This document shows, piece by piece, positions 1 through 9,041 of a stretch of DNA of 64,000 nt. The notes beneath the pieces were generated by a model, which worked only from the letters and a program-made list of their open reading frames with translations, was not told the DNA's origin and did no database searches. Each line of letters starts with the position of its first letter. Position 1 is the stretch's first letter. The translations under genes and the position numbers were made by a program. Source of the stretch: Candidatus Competibacteraceae bacterium (GTDB lineage: Bacteria; Pseudomonadota; Gammaproteobacteria; Competibacterales; Competibacteraceae); assembly GCA_016699715.1 (NCBI GenBank), contig CP065007.1:1302001-1366000 (forward strand), in the 5' to 3' direction.

Positions 1-692
1 TTCTGGCGCCAATAGGGACTGATACCGAAAGTGGACTGAGTTGTCTGGTTGTCGGTCAGGGCGATGTTGCTGAAAATACCAATTGGATTAAATATATCCG
101 AAGCCCTAGGCAAAATATCCAACGCGTTGTTAAAGAATTCGAGGCTGGACGGTAAACCTCCATTCGATCCCAAGCTGCCAGCATCAACTCGTCCACTGGA
201 GACGATAGGAACTTGATAGACTGAACCATAGGCATCCAGAAACAGGTTACCTTGATAAAGTTCCGCAGTTCCAAACGCCAATAGATTATTGTTGATTTGA
301 TCGGCATCGCGATAATCGGCGTAAAACAAGCCTTGGGCGGTATAATCCAGGCGAAGATTCAGGCGTCCACCCTGCTTGCGCACGGAAATGCCGGGATCGA
401 CCTGCAGGACTGTATCCCCTTCCTCCTCACCGGACGGCGCCAGTCGGATATTGTCGGAGTAGGTAGTCCCCACGCTAATTCGCGGAGTCACCCGCCACCC
501 TCCTACCGAATAACCATCTGCTTCTTGCGCGTCACAGCCGAGGCTGAATCCCACCAGCAATGATGCCGCCGCCAACAATTTGGGTGGTTTTATTGGTCCT
601 GGGTACCGGCGGGCTGAGCCACGGCACGCGGGGTTTTTTTCTATGCCCGTGCATTCACCTGTCCCTGCTTCAGCTTCACTGTAGCTAGGCAC
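1..692 (-). CDS. XrtA/PEP-CTERM-associated outer-membrane beta-barrel protein, partial
   Basis: This frame runs off the left edge, so only the N-terminal ~230 codons are present. After a hydrophobic stretch (KLLAAASLLVGFSLG) comes a segment resembling the mature start of exosortase-system outer-membrane proteins (TIGR03016-like): WRVTPRISVGTTYSDNIRLA, then alternating polar/hydrophobic strands such as RLNLRLDYTAQGLFYADY. It follows the tyrosine autokinase, as in XrtA exopolysaccharide loci, where a barrel of this family probably helps polymer cross the outer membrane. The start is unclear. A GTG at 692 overlaps the autokinase stop (GTGCCTAG) and would suit coupling. A TTG at 578 sits just before the hydrophobic segment. 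No in-frame ATG is visible, and an ATG in another frame precedes an A7 run, so a frameshift or assembly error is possible. Confidence 0.7.
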   Translation of the reverse strand, partial: MPSYSEAEAGTGECTGIEKNPACRGSARRYPGPIKPPKLLAAASLLVGFSLGCDAQEADGYSVGGWRVTPRISVGTTYSDNIRLAPSGEEEGDTVLQVDPGISVRKQGGRLNLRLDYTAQGLFYADYRDADQINNNLLAFGTAELYQGNLFLDAYGSVYQVPIVSSGRVDAGSLGSNGGLPSSLEFFNNALDILPRASDIFNPIGIFSNIALTDNQTTQSTFGISPYWRQ

Positions 693-1617
693 TCACTCCA
701 CCCCCGCCGCCCCCTGCACCGTAGCTGCCCCCATAATAATCCGGGCCTGAAAAACCACGGGTCTTGTTCAGCACGAAACCGACGATCTGATTGGGGTCGA
801 GCAAAGCCAAGGCTTCCTTGACCTGAGACTGCTGGGTACGCCCGGCCTCGACCACCATGACCACCTGACCCATCAAGCGCGCCAGCACGCTGGCCTCGGT
901 GGTCGCCAGCAACGGCGGAGAATCGAAAATGACCACACGATCGGGATAACGCTGACTCATTTCTATCGCCAACCGCCGCATGTTCTCGCCCGCCAGCAGT
1001 TCGGTGGACAGATGGTGCTGACCACCAGCAGGCAGGACGGTCAACGACGGCACGTTGGTATCCACCAGCACGTCGGCCAGATCCAATTGATCGTCGATGA
1101 GAAAATCCACTAGCCCCAGATCGGCCTCGAACCCCAATGTTTTCGCTACGGAGGGCTTAATCACATCGGCATCCACCAGCAAAACTGTCCGATTCCGCTC
1201 GGTGGCAATGCTCAAGGCCAGATTGCAGGCCGTGAAGGTTTTGCCCTCGCCGGGACGAGCGCTGGTCACCACAATCAAATTGGCGTGCTCAACGGCGGCG
1301 GCTCCCTTACCATCGACATTCATGAGCAAGGGACGCTTGATATAACGATACTCTTCCTTAGTGCGGCTACGGTGGGTCTCTGGCACCAGCAGACCCATCG
1401 TCTGAATCTGTTGGAAATCCAGCACGACCGAGCGCTCGGTCCGCTTGACCGTGACGGTCGGTTTACCGGCAACCCCGCCGCCTGGTGGAGCCACCATCAG
1501 ACCAACAGTAGCTCTTTCGATGATATCGACCTTGGCGGGAAGATCAGGAGGAGTTGCCGGCAGCGGCGGTGAAACCGGCCCCAACCGGCCAAGCATGGCT
1601 TTTTCAATGCTGTCCAT
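685..1617 (-). CDS. XrtA-type exopolysaccharide tyrosine autokinase
   Basis: 310-residue BY-kinase cytoplasmic protein (TIGR03018-like) that cycles phosphorylation to control polymerisation and export with its membrane partner. Visible motifs are Walker A around residues 119-127 (SARPGEGKT), Walker A' at 145-155 (VLLVDADVIKP), Walker B at 228-236 (VVIFDSPPL), and a C-terminal Tyr/Gly tail with Tyr294, Tyr295 and Tyr299, the likely autophosphorylation cluster. No membrane segment is present, consistent with a separate activator. That activator is the chain-length protein encoded immediately upstream with a 33-nt gap. The first 75 residues are Pro/Ala-rich and probably flexible. Family and role are well supported; the specific polymer is unknown. 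Confidence 0.9.
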   Translation of the reverse strand: MDSIEKAMLGRLGPVSPPLPATPPDLPAKVDIIERATVGLMVAPPGGGVAGKPTVTVKRTERSVVLDFQQIQTMGLLVPETHRSRTKEEYRYIKRPLLMNVDGKGAAAVEHANLIVVTSARPGEGKTFTACNLALSIATERNRTVLLVDADVIKPSVAKTLGFEADLGLVDFLIDDQLDLADVLVDTNVPSLTVLPAGGQHHLSTELLAGENMRRLAIEMSQRYPDRVVIFDSPPLLATTEASVLARLMGQVVMVVEAGRTQQSQVKEALALLDPNQIVGFVLNKTRGFSGPDYYGGSYGAGGGGGGVSA

Positions 1618-1650
1618 ACTGTTATGTTCTCCAGCTCTCGATCTGTGCGG

Positions 1651-3198
1651 TCATAGCAAACCGATCTGTCCCGCGACGATCAAACCGGCATATACCACCA
1701 GCAGCATACCGCCCAAAGAAGCATATGCGACCGTCAACCGCCGTTCGTGGCGCAAGGCTGGTGGCGACAGTGCCATGCTGACGCTACCAAGCACCGGGAT
1801 ATTCGTCCCCTCCATAAGGCTGCGGCGACTATCGAAGGTCGGCCAAAGCTGCGAGAGTAGAAATGCCAGCCCTACTCCGGCGCCTAAACCAGCCCCCAGC
1901 ACCAGGGTCGCTAGCAACAACCGCTTGGGGCTGGTCGGTCGCAACGGCACACGGGGGGGATCCACGACCCTGTAATTAACTTCCTGTTTGGACTGCTCGG
2001 CTTGCTCGGACAACCTGAGCGCCTCCCGACGAGACACCAGATCATCGTGTTTCTTACGGTTGATATCGTAGTCACGGTTCAGCGCTGACAGTTCGGCCTC
2101 GACCTGAGGCAAGACATTCACTTGATCCTGCAGATCCCTATGTCGCCTTTTATATTCATCGACCCGAACCCGCAGCGAAGCGATACCTGCTTCTTCCTCG
2201 GCCAGCTTGACTTTCAATTCGTCGAGAAAGGAATAAGTCTTTGGACCACGCGCGCCGCCGCTATTGCCTTCCGCAAGGCTGGCCGTGTATTGGGCGCGTT
2301 CCTGTTCGCGTTGTTTCTTAAGATCGGCAATCGTTTGTCGCAAGATACTGACGTCTGGATGCCTGTCGGTGTATTGAACCAGCAGATCGCCCAGCTTTCG
2401 TTCCAATTCCTGAATGCGCCCGTCGATAGGCAGGACTATCGTTTGTTCGCCTTCGCCCTTAAGCTGCTGCCGCAGCGACTTGTCAAGCTCTTGTTGCAAA
2501 ACATTGCGGCGGTTTTCCGCCTGCGCCAACTCCAGTCGGGCCGCTTCCAGATCGGCGGCCACCTGCTGCATGCGCGCGTAATAAGTTCGGCCTTCCGAAG
2601 GCATCTGGCCTGCATTTCTGATCTTGAAGTCCTTAAGGCGATTTTCTGCTTCCGCCAACCGTAATTCGTATCCACTGATCTGCTCATCCAGAAACCGCTG
2701 AGCGGTATCGGTACTCTGCTGGGTATTTCCAACCAGATTTTTTTCGAAAACGTTTACTACAGTCTGCACCATTTTCTTGGCCAGTTGCGGATCGGGGTCC
2801 TCGTAAAAAATGGTATACAAATCTGGGCCAGATCTTGTTAAATCAATCTGCTTCTGCAATCGTATAAGCAACCGCTCCCTTGCCTCGGGCTCTTTATTTT
2901 TGGTATCCAATCCGGTTAACTGAGCGATATTCTCCAGATTCGGACGGCTGAACAGAGTTCGCGTGATCAATTCAACCTGGGCATCAGGATTGAGATCCAC
3001 TGTTAATCCCTGCAATACGGGGCGTAGGACAGTCTGAGTATCCACGAACACCCGCGCCGATGCTTGGTATTGATCGGGCAGGATGCAGACCACCGTCCAA
3101 CCGAGCACGCAAACCAGCCACGCGCAAACCATGGCATACCAACGATTACGCCAGATCCCCCGCAGATAGCCTAGCAACTGTTCGATGATATCGTTCAT
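1651..3198 (-). CDS. XrtA-type polysaccharide chain-length determinant (Wzz family)
   Basis: 515-residue inner-membrane polysaccharide co-polymerase. An N-terminal Wzz segment contains a transmembrane helix (about residues 17-38) followed by DQYQASARVFVDTQTVL, a typical Wzz entry. A long periplasmic coiled-coil region (about 165-380) is rich in Gln/Glu/Arg heptads. A proline-rich membrane re-entry motif (PPRVPLRPTSPKR) precedes a second helix, and a further hydrophobic helix ends the protein. It matches the exosortase-linked TIGR03007 type rather than a fused BY-kinase, since the kinase is the next gene. An AAGGA element 8 nt before the ATG supports this start. It probably sets polymer length and activates the autokinase. 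Confidence 0.9.
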   Translation of the reverse strand: MNDIIEQLLGYLRGIWRNRWYAMVCAWLVCVLGWTVVCILPDQYQASARVFVDTQTVLRPVLQGLTVDLNPDAQVELITRTLFSRPNLENIAQLTGLDTKNKEPEARERLLIRLQKQIDLTRSGPDLYTIFYEDPDPQLAKKMVQTVVNVFEKNLVGNTQQSTDTAQRFLDEQISGYELRLAEAENRLKDFKIRNAGQMPSEGRTYYARMQQVAADLEAARLELAQAENRRNVLQQELDKSLRQQLKGEGEQTIVLPIDGRIQELERKLGDLLVQYTDRHPDVSILRQTIADLKKQREQERAQYTASLAEGNSGGARGPKTYSFLDELKVKLAEEEAGIASLRVRVDEYKRRHRDLQDQVNVLPQVEAELSALNRDYDINRKKHDDLVSRREALRLSEQAEQSKQEVNYRVVDPPRVPLRPTSPKRLLLATLVLGAGLGAGVGLAFLLSQLWPTFDSRRSLMEGTNIPVLGSVSMALSPPALRHERRLTVAYASLGGMLLVVYAGLIVAGQIGLL

Positions 3199-3229
3199 GA
3201 GCGCGTCCTTGGAATCCGTCGCCGCCGGC

Positions 3230-3913
3230 TCAGAACCAGGACTCCGGGACGATCAGGATATCACCCGGCAACATATCCACGTTGGCGGAAATGTCGCCGT
3301 TGAGCAGATCGTCCACGTGAACCTCATATTCCTTTTGCTCTCCATCCACCATGCGAACCAACTTGGTTTTATTGCCGGCGGCGAACTCGCTCAAACCACC
3401 GACCGTAATCATCACGTCCAGCAAAGTCATTTGCCGTCGGTAGGCGATGGCTTGCGCGCTGGATTGCCCGCCTTGCGACCCGGTCGCTTGCCCGCCTTGC
3501 GATCCGGTCACCTGGCCGATGACTCGAATCTGTTCGCTGTACGGTCCGATCCCGCCCGCCACGATCACAGTGACGATCGGCTGGCGGATGTAAGTCTCCA
3601 GTGCTTTTTCCAAATCCTTCGCCAATTGGGCAGATGTTTTGCCGCTGGCCTGTAAATCTTCCACCAACGGTGTACTGATCTTGCCATCCGGACGAACGGT
3701 CACGGTTTGCGAAACTTCCGGATTCCGCCAGACGAAAATCTGCAACTGGTCGCCAGGACCGATCAAGTAATTGTAGGTCTCCGGCGAAGTTGTCTGTGAA
3801 CCATATTGCGTCGAAGGTGGCAGACCCGGTTGCTTGGCGCAGGCACCGAGCACGAGCACCACCGCCATTACCCCCATGCACGCCTCAATTTTGAATTTTC
3901 CAAGCTTTCGCAT
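3230..3913 (-). CDS. XrtA-type polysaccharide export lipoprotein (Wza-like)
   Basis: Outer-membrane polysaccharide export protein of the Poly_export/SLBB type (TIGR03027-like). The chosen ATG gives a clean lipoprotein signal: basic MRKLGKFK, hydrophobic core and lipobox LGAC. An upstream in-frame extension to 3985 would bury the signal and is less likely; ATG 3928 is also possible. The Poly_export motif follows (YLIGPGDQLQIFVWRNPEVS), then VRPDGKISTPLVEDLQASGK and a C-terminal SLBB-like region. The protein carries a duplicated GSQGGQ segment in the middle. It is the first gene of the minus-strand exporter, chain-length, autokinase, barrel series. The 224 bp between it and the divergent ABC gene probably hold both promoters, but I could not identify convincing boxes. 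Confidence 0.87.
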   Translation of the reverse strand: MRKLGKFKIEACMGVMAVVLVLGACAKQPGLPPSTQYGSQTTSPETYNYLIGPGDQLQIFVWRNPEVSQTVTVRPDGKISTPLVEDLQASGKTSAQLAKDLEKALETYIRQPIVTVIVAGGIGPYSEQIRVIGQVTGSQGGQATGSQGGQSSAQAIAYRRQMTLLDVMITVGGLSEFAAGNKTKLVRMVDGEQKEYEVHVDDLLNGDISANVDMLPGDILIVPESWF

Positions 3914-4137
3914 ATTCAATGCAACCATTTGATTATGAAATATATACCAGCGACGCCGCCCTGACTGTGTGGTTGGATGGGCCACCTGGAACCACCACCG
4001 CCTCCAATCTCAAACCCGTAATGCCAGTCGGTGAGGAACTTCAAACACCACGCCACAGTCTCTTTTGTGCCCTCAACAATCATAGTAGTGGTTGATACAT
4101 TATTCAGTCCATAGTTACAACAACTCCGACAGATTCA

Positions 4138-4827
4138 ATGGACCCCGCAGACGCCTTCATCGCAATTCGCAATCTGGTCAAACACTACACGGAAGGCGAC
4201 CTGCGGCGCACTATCTTCGCCGACTTGACCCTAAACATCCCTCGTGGTCAGTTTGTCGCCCTGTTGGGTCAATCCGGTTCTGGCAAGTCCACCCTGCTCA
4301 ACCTGCTTGGTGGCATCGATCTGCCGGATGCCGGGCAAATTCGCATCGACGGCCGGCCGCTGACCGATTTAAGCGAGGTCGAACGCACCCGGTTTCGTCG
4401 CCGCCACATCGGGTTCGTCTTCCAATTTTTCAACCTGATTCCGACGTTGACCGCCGGGGAAAACCTGCTTCTGCCGCTGGAGCTGAACGGGCTGGCGAGC
4501 GCGGATCGGCGCGACCGGGCATTGGAACTGCTGGATCAGGTCGGGCTGGGCAACCGTCGCCACAGTTTCCCGGAACGGCTGTCCGGCGGCGAACAGCAAC
4601 GGCTGGCCATCGTGCGGGCACTGGTTCACGATCCGTTATTATTGTTGGCCGACGAACCCACCGGCAACCTTGATACCGCCACCGGCGAACGAATCCTGGA
4701 TCTGCTGCTGACCCTGCATCAGCAAGCGGCGACCACCATCGTCATGGTCACGCACAGCCGGGAAGTCGCCGCCCGCGCCGACCGGATTCTGACGCTGGAC
4801 GACGGGCACATCCGGGAAGCCCAATGA
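4138..4827 (+). CDS. ABC transporter ATP-binding protein (LolD/MacB-like)
   Basis: 229-residue ATPase that powers the adjacent FtsX-type permease. Walker A is LGQSGSGKST, the Q-loop VFQFFNLIPTLTAGENL is of the LolD/MacB/FtsE type, the signature is LSGGEQQR, Walker B is LLLLADEPTGNLD, and the switch His is in VMVTHS. The stop overlaps the permease start (ATGA), so the two are almost certainly co-translated. Such ATPases usually drive mechanotransmission or lipoprotein/peptide export rather than import. No strong Shine-Dalgarno is seen upstream of the ATG. The substrate cannot be read from the sequence; the third gene makes an Att-like exporter plausible. Confidence 0.92.
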   Translation: MDPADAFIAIRNLVKHYTEGDLRRTIFADLTLNIPRGQFVALLGQSGSGKSTLLNLLGGIDLPDAGQIRIDGRPLTDLSEVERTRFRRRHIGFVFQFFNLIPTLTAGENLLLPLELNGLASADRRDRALELLDQVGLGNRRHSFPERLSGGEQQRLAIVRALVHDPLLLLADEPTGNLDTATGERILDLLLTLHQQAATTIVMVTHSREVAARADRILTLDDGHIREAQ

Positions 4828-7331
4828 CGCCATTATTGTGGCGGGCGCTGCTGCGGCACCCACTGCGGCATCCCTGGCAACTGGGGTTGACGGTGCTCGG
4901 CATCGCGCTGGGGGTGGCGGTGGTGCTGGCGGTGGATCTGGCCAACACCAGCGCCCGCCGCGGTTTCGAGCTGGCCATGAACCGCATCACCGGTCACGCC
5001 ACCCACCGCATCCTCGGCGGACCGCAAGGCGTGGCCGAAACGGTTTATACCCGCTTGCGGGTCGAACACGGCTTCCGGCCGGCCGCTCCGGTGGTAACCG
5101 GCTACCTGCCCCGCGCCGACCATCCGGGACAATTGCTGCAAATCCTTGGCGTCGATCCGTTCGCGGAAGCGCCCTTTCGCGATCTCGCCGCCGACCTGAG
5201 CAGCGACAGCTTCGATTTAAGCGCCCTGCTGCTGAATCCAGACGCCGCGCTATTGCCGGAGGCACTGGGCGCGGAGGTCACACTGCAACGCGGCGGGCAG
5301 CGTCTGAGCCTGCACCGTGCTGGCACGCTGCGAGGGGCGGCTTTCGAAAGTCTGATCATCACCGACATCGCCACGGCGCAAACCTTGCTGGGCCGTCTCG
5401 GTCGATTGAGCCACATCGACCTGATTCTACCAACCGGTCCCACCGGCGAGCGCCTGGCGACCGAACTCCGCGCTTGGCTACCGCCGGATTTACGCCTGGA
5501 GCGAGCGGCCGAGCGCAACCAGGCCACGGCCGACTTGAGCGCCGCCTTCTCGCTCAACCTGACCGCCATGAGCCTGCTGGCGCTGGTGGTCGGGATGTTC
5601 CTGATCTATAACGCCATGACTTTCTCGGTGGTGCAACGCCGCGCCTTGCTGGGCCTATTGCGGGCCTTGGGCGTCAGCCGCCGGGAACTGTTTACCGGCG
5701 TGCTGGGCGAAGCGTTGTTGCTGGGCTTGGCCGGTACCCTGCTCGGCGGCGTGCTGGGCATATGGCTGGGATCGGGATTGGTGCATCTGGTGACCCGCAC
5801 CATCAACGACTTGTACTTCACGCTCAGCGTCCGTGAACTGGCGATCGAGCCATGGTCGCTGGCCAAGGGCGCGGCACTCGGCCTGCTGGCAACCTTGGCG
5901 GCGGCCTGGCTGCCGGCGCGGGAAGCCGCCGACGCCCCGCCAGGCGCGGTACTGAGCCGCGCCCATCTCGAAACCCGCTGGCGCGCCGCCCTGCCCCGGC
6001 TGGCGCTAACCGGTTTGGGACTGCTGGCTGGCGGCGGCCTGATACTCGCGGTTTCCCACTCGCTCGTAGCGGGTTTCGCTGGGCTGTTTCTGCTGATTCT
6101 GGGCGGCGCGCTGCTGACCCCGCCCATCATCGTGGGGCTGGTCCGGCTGAACCGGCCGCTGACCGCCCGGCTGGGTTTGCTGGCACGGATGGCCAATCGC
6201 GACGTCGCCCGCCATTTAAGCCGCACCGGCATCGCGGTCGCGGCGCTGATGGTCGCCTTTTCCACCACGGTCGGGGTCGGAGTAATGGTGGATAGCTTCC
6301 GCGGCGGGGTGACGATCTGGATCGATGATCTGCTGAACGCCGATCTCTACATCGCGCCACTTTCCGTCGAAGACGACAGCGACCGCTCGGAGACGCTTGA
6401 TCCCGCAGCGCTGGCGGTGTTGCGGGATACACCGGGCGTGACGGCGGTTTCCACCTATCGCGCCCTCAAGATCGAACTGGAGCGCCGCCCGGTAACCCTG
6501 ATTGCGGCGGAACTTGCCCCCGCCTCCCAAACTGGCTACCACCTGATCGCCGGCGACACGGATATCGCCTGGCGACTGTTCCAAACCGGCGAGGCGGTGT
6601 TGATTTCCGAACCGCTGGCCTACCGTCGCCAGCTCTCGGCCGGTGACCGGATAACGCTATCGACCGAACAGGGGCCGCACCCATTCGCCATCGCCGGAGT
6701 ATTCCTGGACTATGGTTCGGAGCACGGCCGGATTCTACTGCACCGCTCCGGCTACGAACGCTATTGGCACGATCCGGCAATCGGTTCGGCGGCGGTATTC
6801 GCGATGACGGGCATGGAGCTAACGGCCCTGCGGACACGTCTGCGGGAACGGTTGGGGCCGATTCAGCCGCTGCTGATCCGCTCCAACCGTGATATCCAAG
6901 GCATCACGATGGAAATCTTCGAGCGCACTTTCACCATCACCAACGTGCTGCGGCTGCTGGCAATCCTGGTGGCGGTGGTCGGCGTGTTGAGCGCGCTGCT
7001 GGCTCTGCAACTGGAACGGGCGCGGGAGTTCGCGGTGCTGCGCGCCACTGGTATGACGGCGGGAGAAATCGGCGGGCTGGTCTCGTTGCAAACCGGGTTC
7101 ATGGGCGCCGCCGCCGGCTTGCTGGCGCTACCGACCGGCCTGCTGCTGGCGGCGGTGCTGATCTTCGTGATCAACCGCCGGGCCTTCGGCTGGAGCCTGC
7201 CGTTTCAGGTGGACCCATTGCTATTGCTGGAAACGCTGGCGCTGGCGATCGGCGCCGCGTTGCTGGCCGGATTGTATCCGATCTGGCGGATGGCCCGTGC
7301 CCGGCCCGCCGATGCGTTGCGTACCGAGTAA
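4824..7331 (+). CDS. FtsX-family ABC transporter permease
   Basis: 835-residue inner-membrane permease. An N-terminal helix (GLTVLGIALGVAVVLAVDLA) is followed by a large periplasmic domain. A first FtsX block around residues 240-385 has several helices (LLALVVGMFLIYNAMTF and later), and the central helices around 390-480 lead to a second periplasmic domain. A C-terminal FtsX block ends LYPIWRMARARPADALRTE. Two FtsX domains in one chain equal the paired half-permeases of other systems, so a single copy plus the upstream ATPase can make a transporter. Start and stop overlap or abut both neighbours. Function is inferred as export or extraction of a lipidic or protein substrate from the membrane. 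Confidence 0.9.
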   Translation: MTPLLWRALLRHPLRHPWQLGLTVLGIALGVAVVLAVDLANTSARRGFELAMNRITGHATHRILGGPQGVAETVYTRLRVEHGFRPAAPVVTGYLPRADHPGQLLQILGVDPFAEAPFRDLAADLSSDSFDLSALLLNPDAALLPEALGAEVTLQRGGQRLSLHRAGTLRGAAFESLIITDIATAQTLLGRLGRLSHIDLILPTGPTGERLATELRAWLPPDLRLERAAERNQATADLSAAFSLNLTAMSLLALVVGMFLIYNAMTFSVVQRRALLGLLRALGVSRRELFTGVLGEALLLGLAGTLLGGVLGIWLGSGLVHLVTRTINDLYFTLSVRELAIEPWSLAKGAALGLLATLAAAWLPAREAADAPPGAVLSRAHLETRWRAALPRLALTGLGLLAGGGLILAVSHSLVAGFAGLFLLILGGALLTPPIIVGLVRLNRPLTARLGLLARMANRDVARHLSRTGIAVAALMVAFSTTVGVGVMVDSFRGGVTIWIDDLLNADLYIAPLSVEDDSDRSETLDPAALAVLRDTPGVTAVSTYRALKIELERRPVTLIAAELAPASQTGYHLIAGDTDIAWRLFQTGEAVLISEPLAYRRQLSAGDRITLSTEQGPHPFAIAGVFLDYGSEHGRILLHRSGYERYWHDPAIGSAAVFAMTGMELTALRTRLRERLGPIQPLLIRSNRDIQGITMEIFERTFTITNVLRLLAILVAVVGVLSALLALQLERAREFAVLRATGMTAGEIGGLVSLQTGFMGAAAGLLALPTGLLLAAVLIFVINRRAFGWSLPFQVDPLLLLETLALAIGAALLAGLYPIWRMARARPADALRTE

Positions 7332-7334
7332 CGG

Positions 7335-8525
7335 ATGTTCGGGTTTATGAATCAGCGATTTTGGCGGATCAGATTAGCGATTCTGTCAGCCGTTCTGGCC
7401 CTGGCGGCGACTCGCTATTACCTCTGGCTCCGCCCTCAGCCGCAGAGCAACATGAGCAGCGATGTCAGCGTCGGCTCCGCCCTGGGTGGCGATGACAGCG
7501 CCGGCTACCAACGGGCCTACCAACCACGGCCGTTCGTCTTCCCCGCCGATCACGGCCCGCACCCGGCATTTCGCAACGAATGGTGGTACGCGACCGGCAA
7601 TCTGGCCGATGCCAACGGCCGGGAGTTCGGTTACCAGTTGACGCTGTTCCGCATCGCGCTGGCCCCGACCGCCCCAGTCATGGATTCGGCTTGGCGCACC
7701 AATCAGGTCTACATGGGCCATTTCGCGCTGACTGACGTAGCCGATGACACACATCGGGCCTTCGAACGCTTCAGCCGGGGCGCAATGAGGTTGGCTGGCG
7801 CGCAAGCAGCGCCGCTGCGCGTCTGGCTGGAAGATTGGGAACTAGCGAGCATCGGACCCGAGACGTTTCCACTAAGGGTTCGGGCACATCAAGACCAAAT
7901 CGCCGTTGACCTGATGCTGGATACCGCCAAGCCGCTGGTCCTGCAAGGAGAACAGGGCTTGAGTCAGAAAAGCGCTGAACCCGGCAACGCATCCTACTAC
8001 TACTCACTGACCCGCTTACCGACCCGAGGCACGATCACTCTCAACGAACAGACGTTCACCGTCAGCGGCGCGAGCTGGCTGGACCGGGAATGGAGCACCA
8101 GCGCACTGGGATCGGAGCAGAGCGGCTGGGACTGGTTCGCGCTACAACTGGACGACGGGCGGGAGGTGATGTTCTACCGGCTACGCCGCAAGGATGGCGG
8201 CGTCGAGCCGTTCAGCAAGGGCGTGCTGGTCGCGGCCGATGGATTGCCCCGCGTGCTGCGCTGGAACGAGGTGGACTTGCAGCCACTCGGCACATGGACC
8301 AGCCCGCACACCGGCGACCGTTATCCCGCCGGCTGGCGGCTGCGAGTACCAACCGAGAAACTGGATCTGACCGTCACCCCCAAAATCGCCGATCAGGAAA
8401 TGCGGCTAACGGTGCGTTACTGGGAAGGCGCGGTGGCCGTTGGCGGGTACGCTGGAGATCAGGCGATTGCGGGGCAGGGATATTTGGAAATGACTCGCTA
8501 CGAATCGACTGCCTCAACGCGCTGA
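7335..8525 (+). CDS. CrtC/AttH-like lipocalin-domain protein
   Basis: 396-residue protein with an N-terminal hydrophobic signal or anchor (about residues 10-28). It then carries hallmarks of the carotenoid 1,2-hydratase/AttH family (PF07143-like): FPADHGPHPAFRNEWWYATGNL near the start of the mature part, YYSLTRLPTRGTI, and SWLDREWSTSALGSEQSGWDWF. It starts 3 nt after the permease stop, completing an ATPase-permease-AttH-like trio known in other proteobacteria. Family members adopt a double lipocalin (calycin) fold. Although named for carotenoid hydration, the genomic partner suggests binding or modifying a hydrophobic ligand in the envelope. No carotenoid genes are nearby, so hydratase activity should not be assumed. 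Confidence 0.85.
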   Translation: MFGFMNQRFWRIRLAILSAVLALAATRYYLWLRPQPQSNMSSDVSVGSALGGDDSAGYQRAYQPRPFVFPADHGPHPAFRNEWWYATGNLADANGREFGYQLTLFRIALAPTAPVMDSAWRTNQVYMGHFALTDVADDTHRAFERFSRGAMRLAGAQAAPLRVWLEDWELASIGPETFPLRVRAHQDQIAVDLMLDTAKPLVLQGEQGLSQKSAEPGNASYYYSLTRLPTRGTITLNEQTFTVSGASWLDREWSTSALGSEQSGWDWFALQLDDGREVMFYRLRRKDGGVEPFSKGVLVAADGLPRVLRWNEVDLQPLGTWTSPHTGDRYPAGWRLRVPTEKLDLTVTPKIADQEMRLTVRYWEGAVAVGGYAGDQAIAGQGYLEMTRYESTASTR

Positions 8526-8531
8526 TTTCAG

Positions 8532-9032
8532 CTACACCTCAAGCGGCGCCACCGCGATTCCAAACGACGATTGCGTCCGCCGTCCCTCGGGGCCGTACAC
8601 TTCCACCACCCCATCCCCGCACACGATCCACGCCTCGACCGCGCCCGCTTCCAGATACAATCGGATTTTCTTCGTCAGTTCATCGGTAGTGTTGGATGGC
8701 GAGGCCACTTCGATACACAATTCCGGAGCCTGAGTATAAGGCGTCTCATAGCCATGTCGCGCCAGGAAAGCGGGCGAACACCAAACCACGTCCGCAACCT
8801 TCACACCCTTGTCGGTCAGGATCGAGCATTCCACCAGCGCCTCACCACCCAGCGCCCGCTCCAACATCACCCCGATTCTGAATTGCCAATAGGAATGCCG
8901 ATTGGTCGCCGGACTCATCGCAAACTCCACCTTGCCGTCTTCGTTCAACTCCAGCTTGAAGGGAAAATCCCGCAGATACGGGTTATCGATCACTTCCCGC
9001 CATTTTTCCGCCAATGCCGCCGCATCCATCAT
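8532..9032 (-). CDS. Uma2 (DUF820) PD-(D/E)XK nuclease-like protein
   Basis: 166 residues with the Uma2 pattern: an N-terminal recognisable HSYWQFRIGVMLERAL, the metal-site strand GVKVADVVWCS, then PELCIEVASPSNTTDE and KIRLYLEAGAVEAWIV, giving the D...ExE/K arrangement of restriction-endonuclease-fold proteins. It ends converging on the AttH-like gene and lies 9 nt after the rlmB stop, so it may be read through from rnr-rlmB. The biological role of Uma2 proteins is poorly established. They are multiplied in cyanobacteria and environmental bacteria and often behave as accessory genes. No DNA-modification partner is nearby. Confidence 0.85.
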   Translation of the reverse strand: MMDAAALAEKWREVIDNPYLRDFPFKLELNEDGKVEFAMSPATNRHSYWQFRIGVMLERALGGEALVECSILTDKGVKVADVVWCSPAFLARHGYETPYTQAPELCIEVASPSNTTDELTKKIRLYLEAGAVEAWIVCGDGVVEVYGPEGRRTQSSFGIAVAPLEV

Positions 9033-9041
9033 TCACCCCCA

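Noticed and set aside
3450..3520. CRISPR-like short repeat within the export lipoprotein gene
   Set aside because: Only two in-frame copies of a GSQGGQ-coding unit; simple protein repeat.
3914..4137. Sigma54 promoter for the exopolysaccharide locus
   Set aside because: Looked for GG-N10-GC sites; the nearest (TGGCGTGGTGTTTGA) has GA in place of GC, so not reported.
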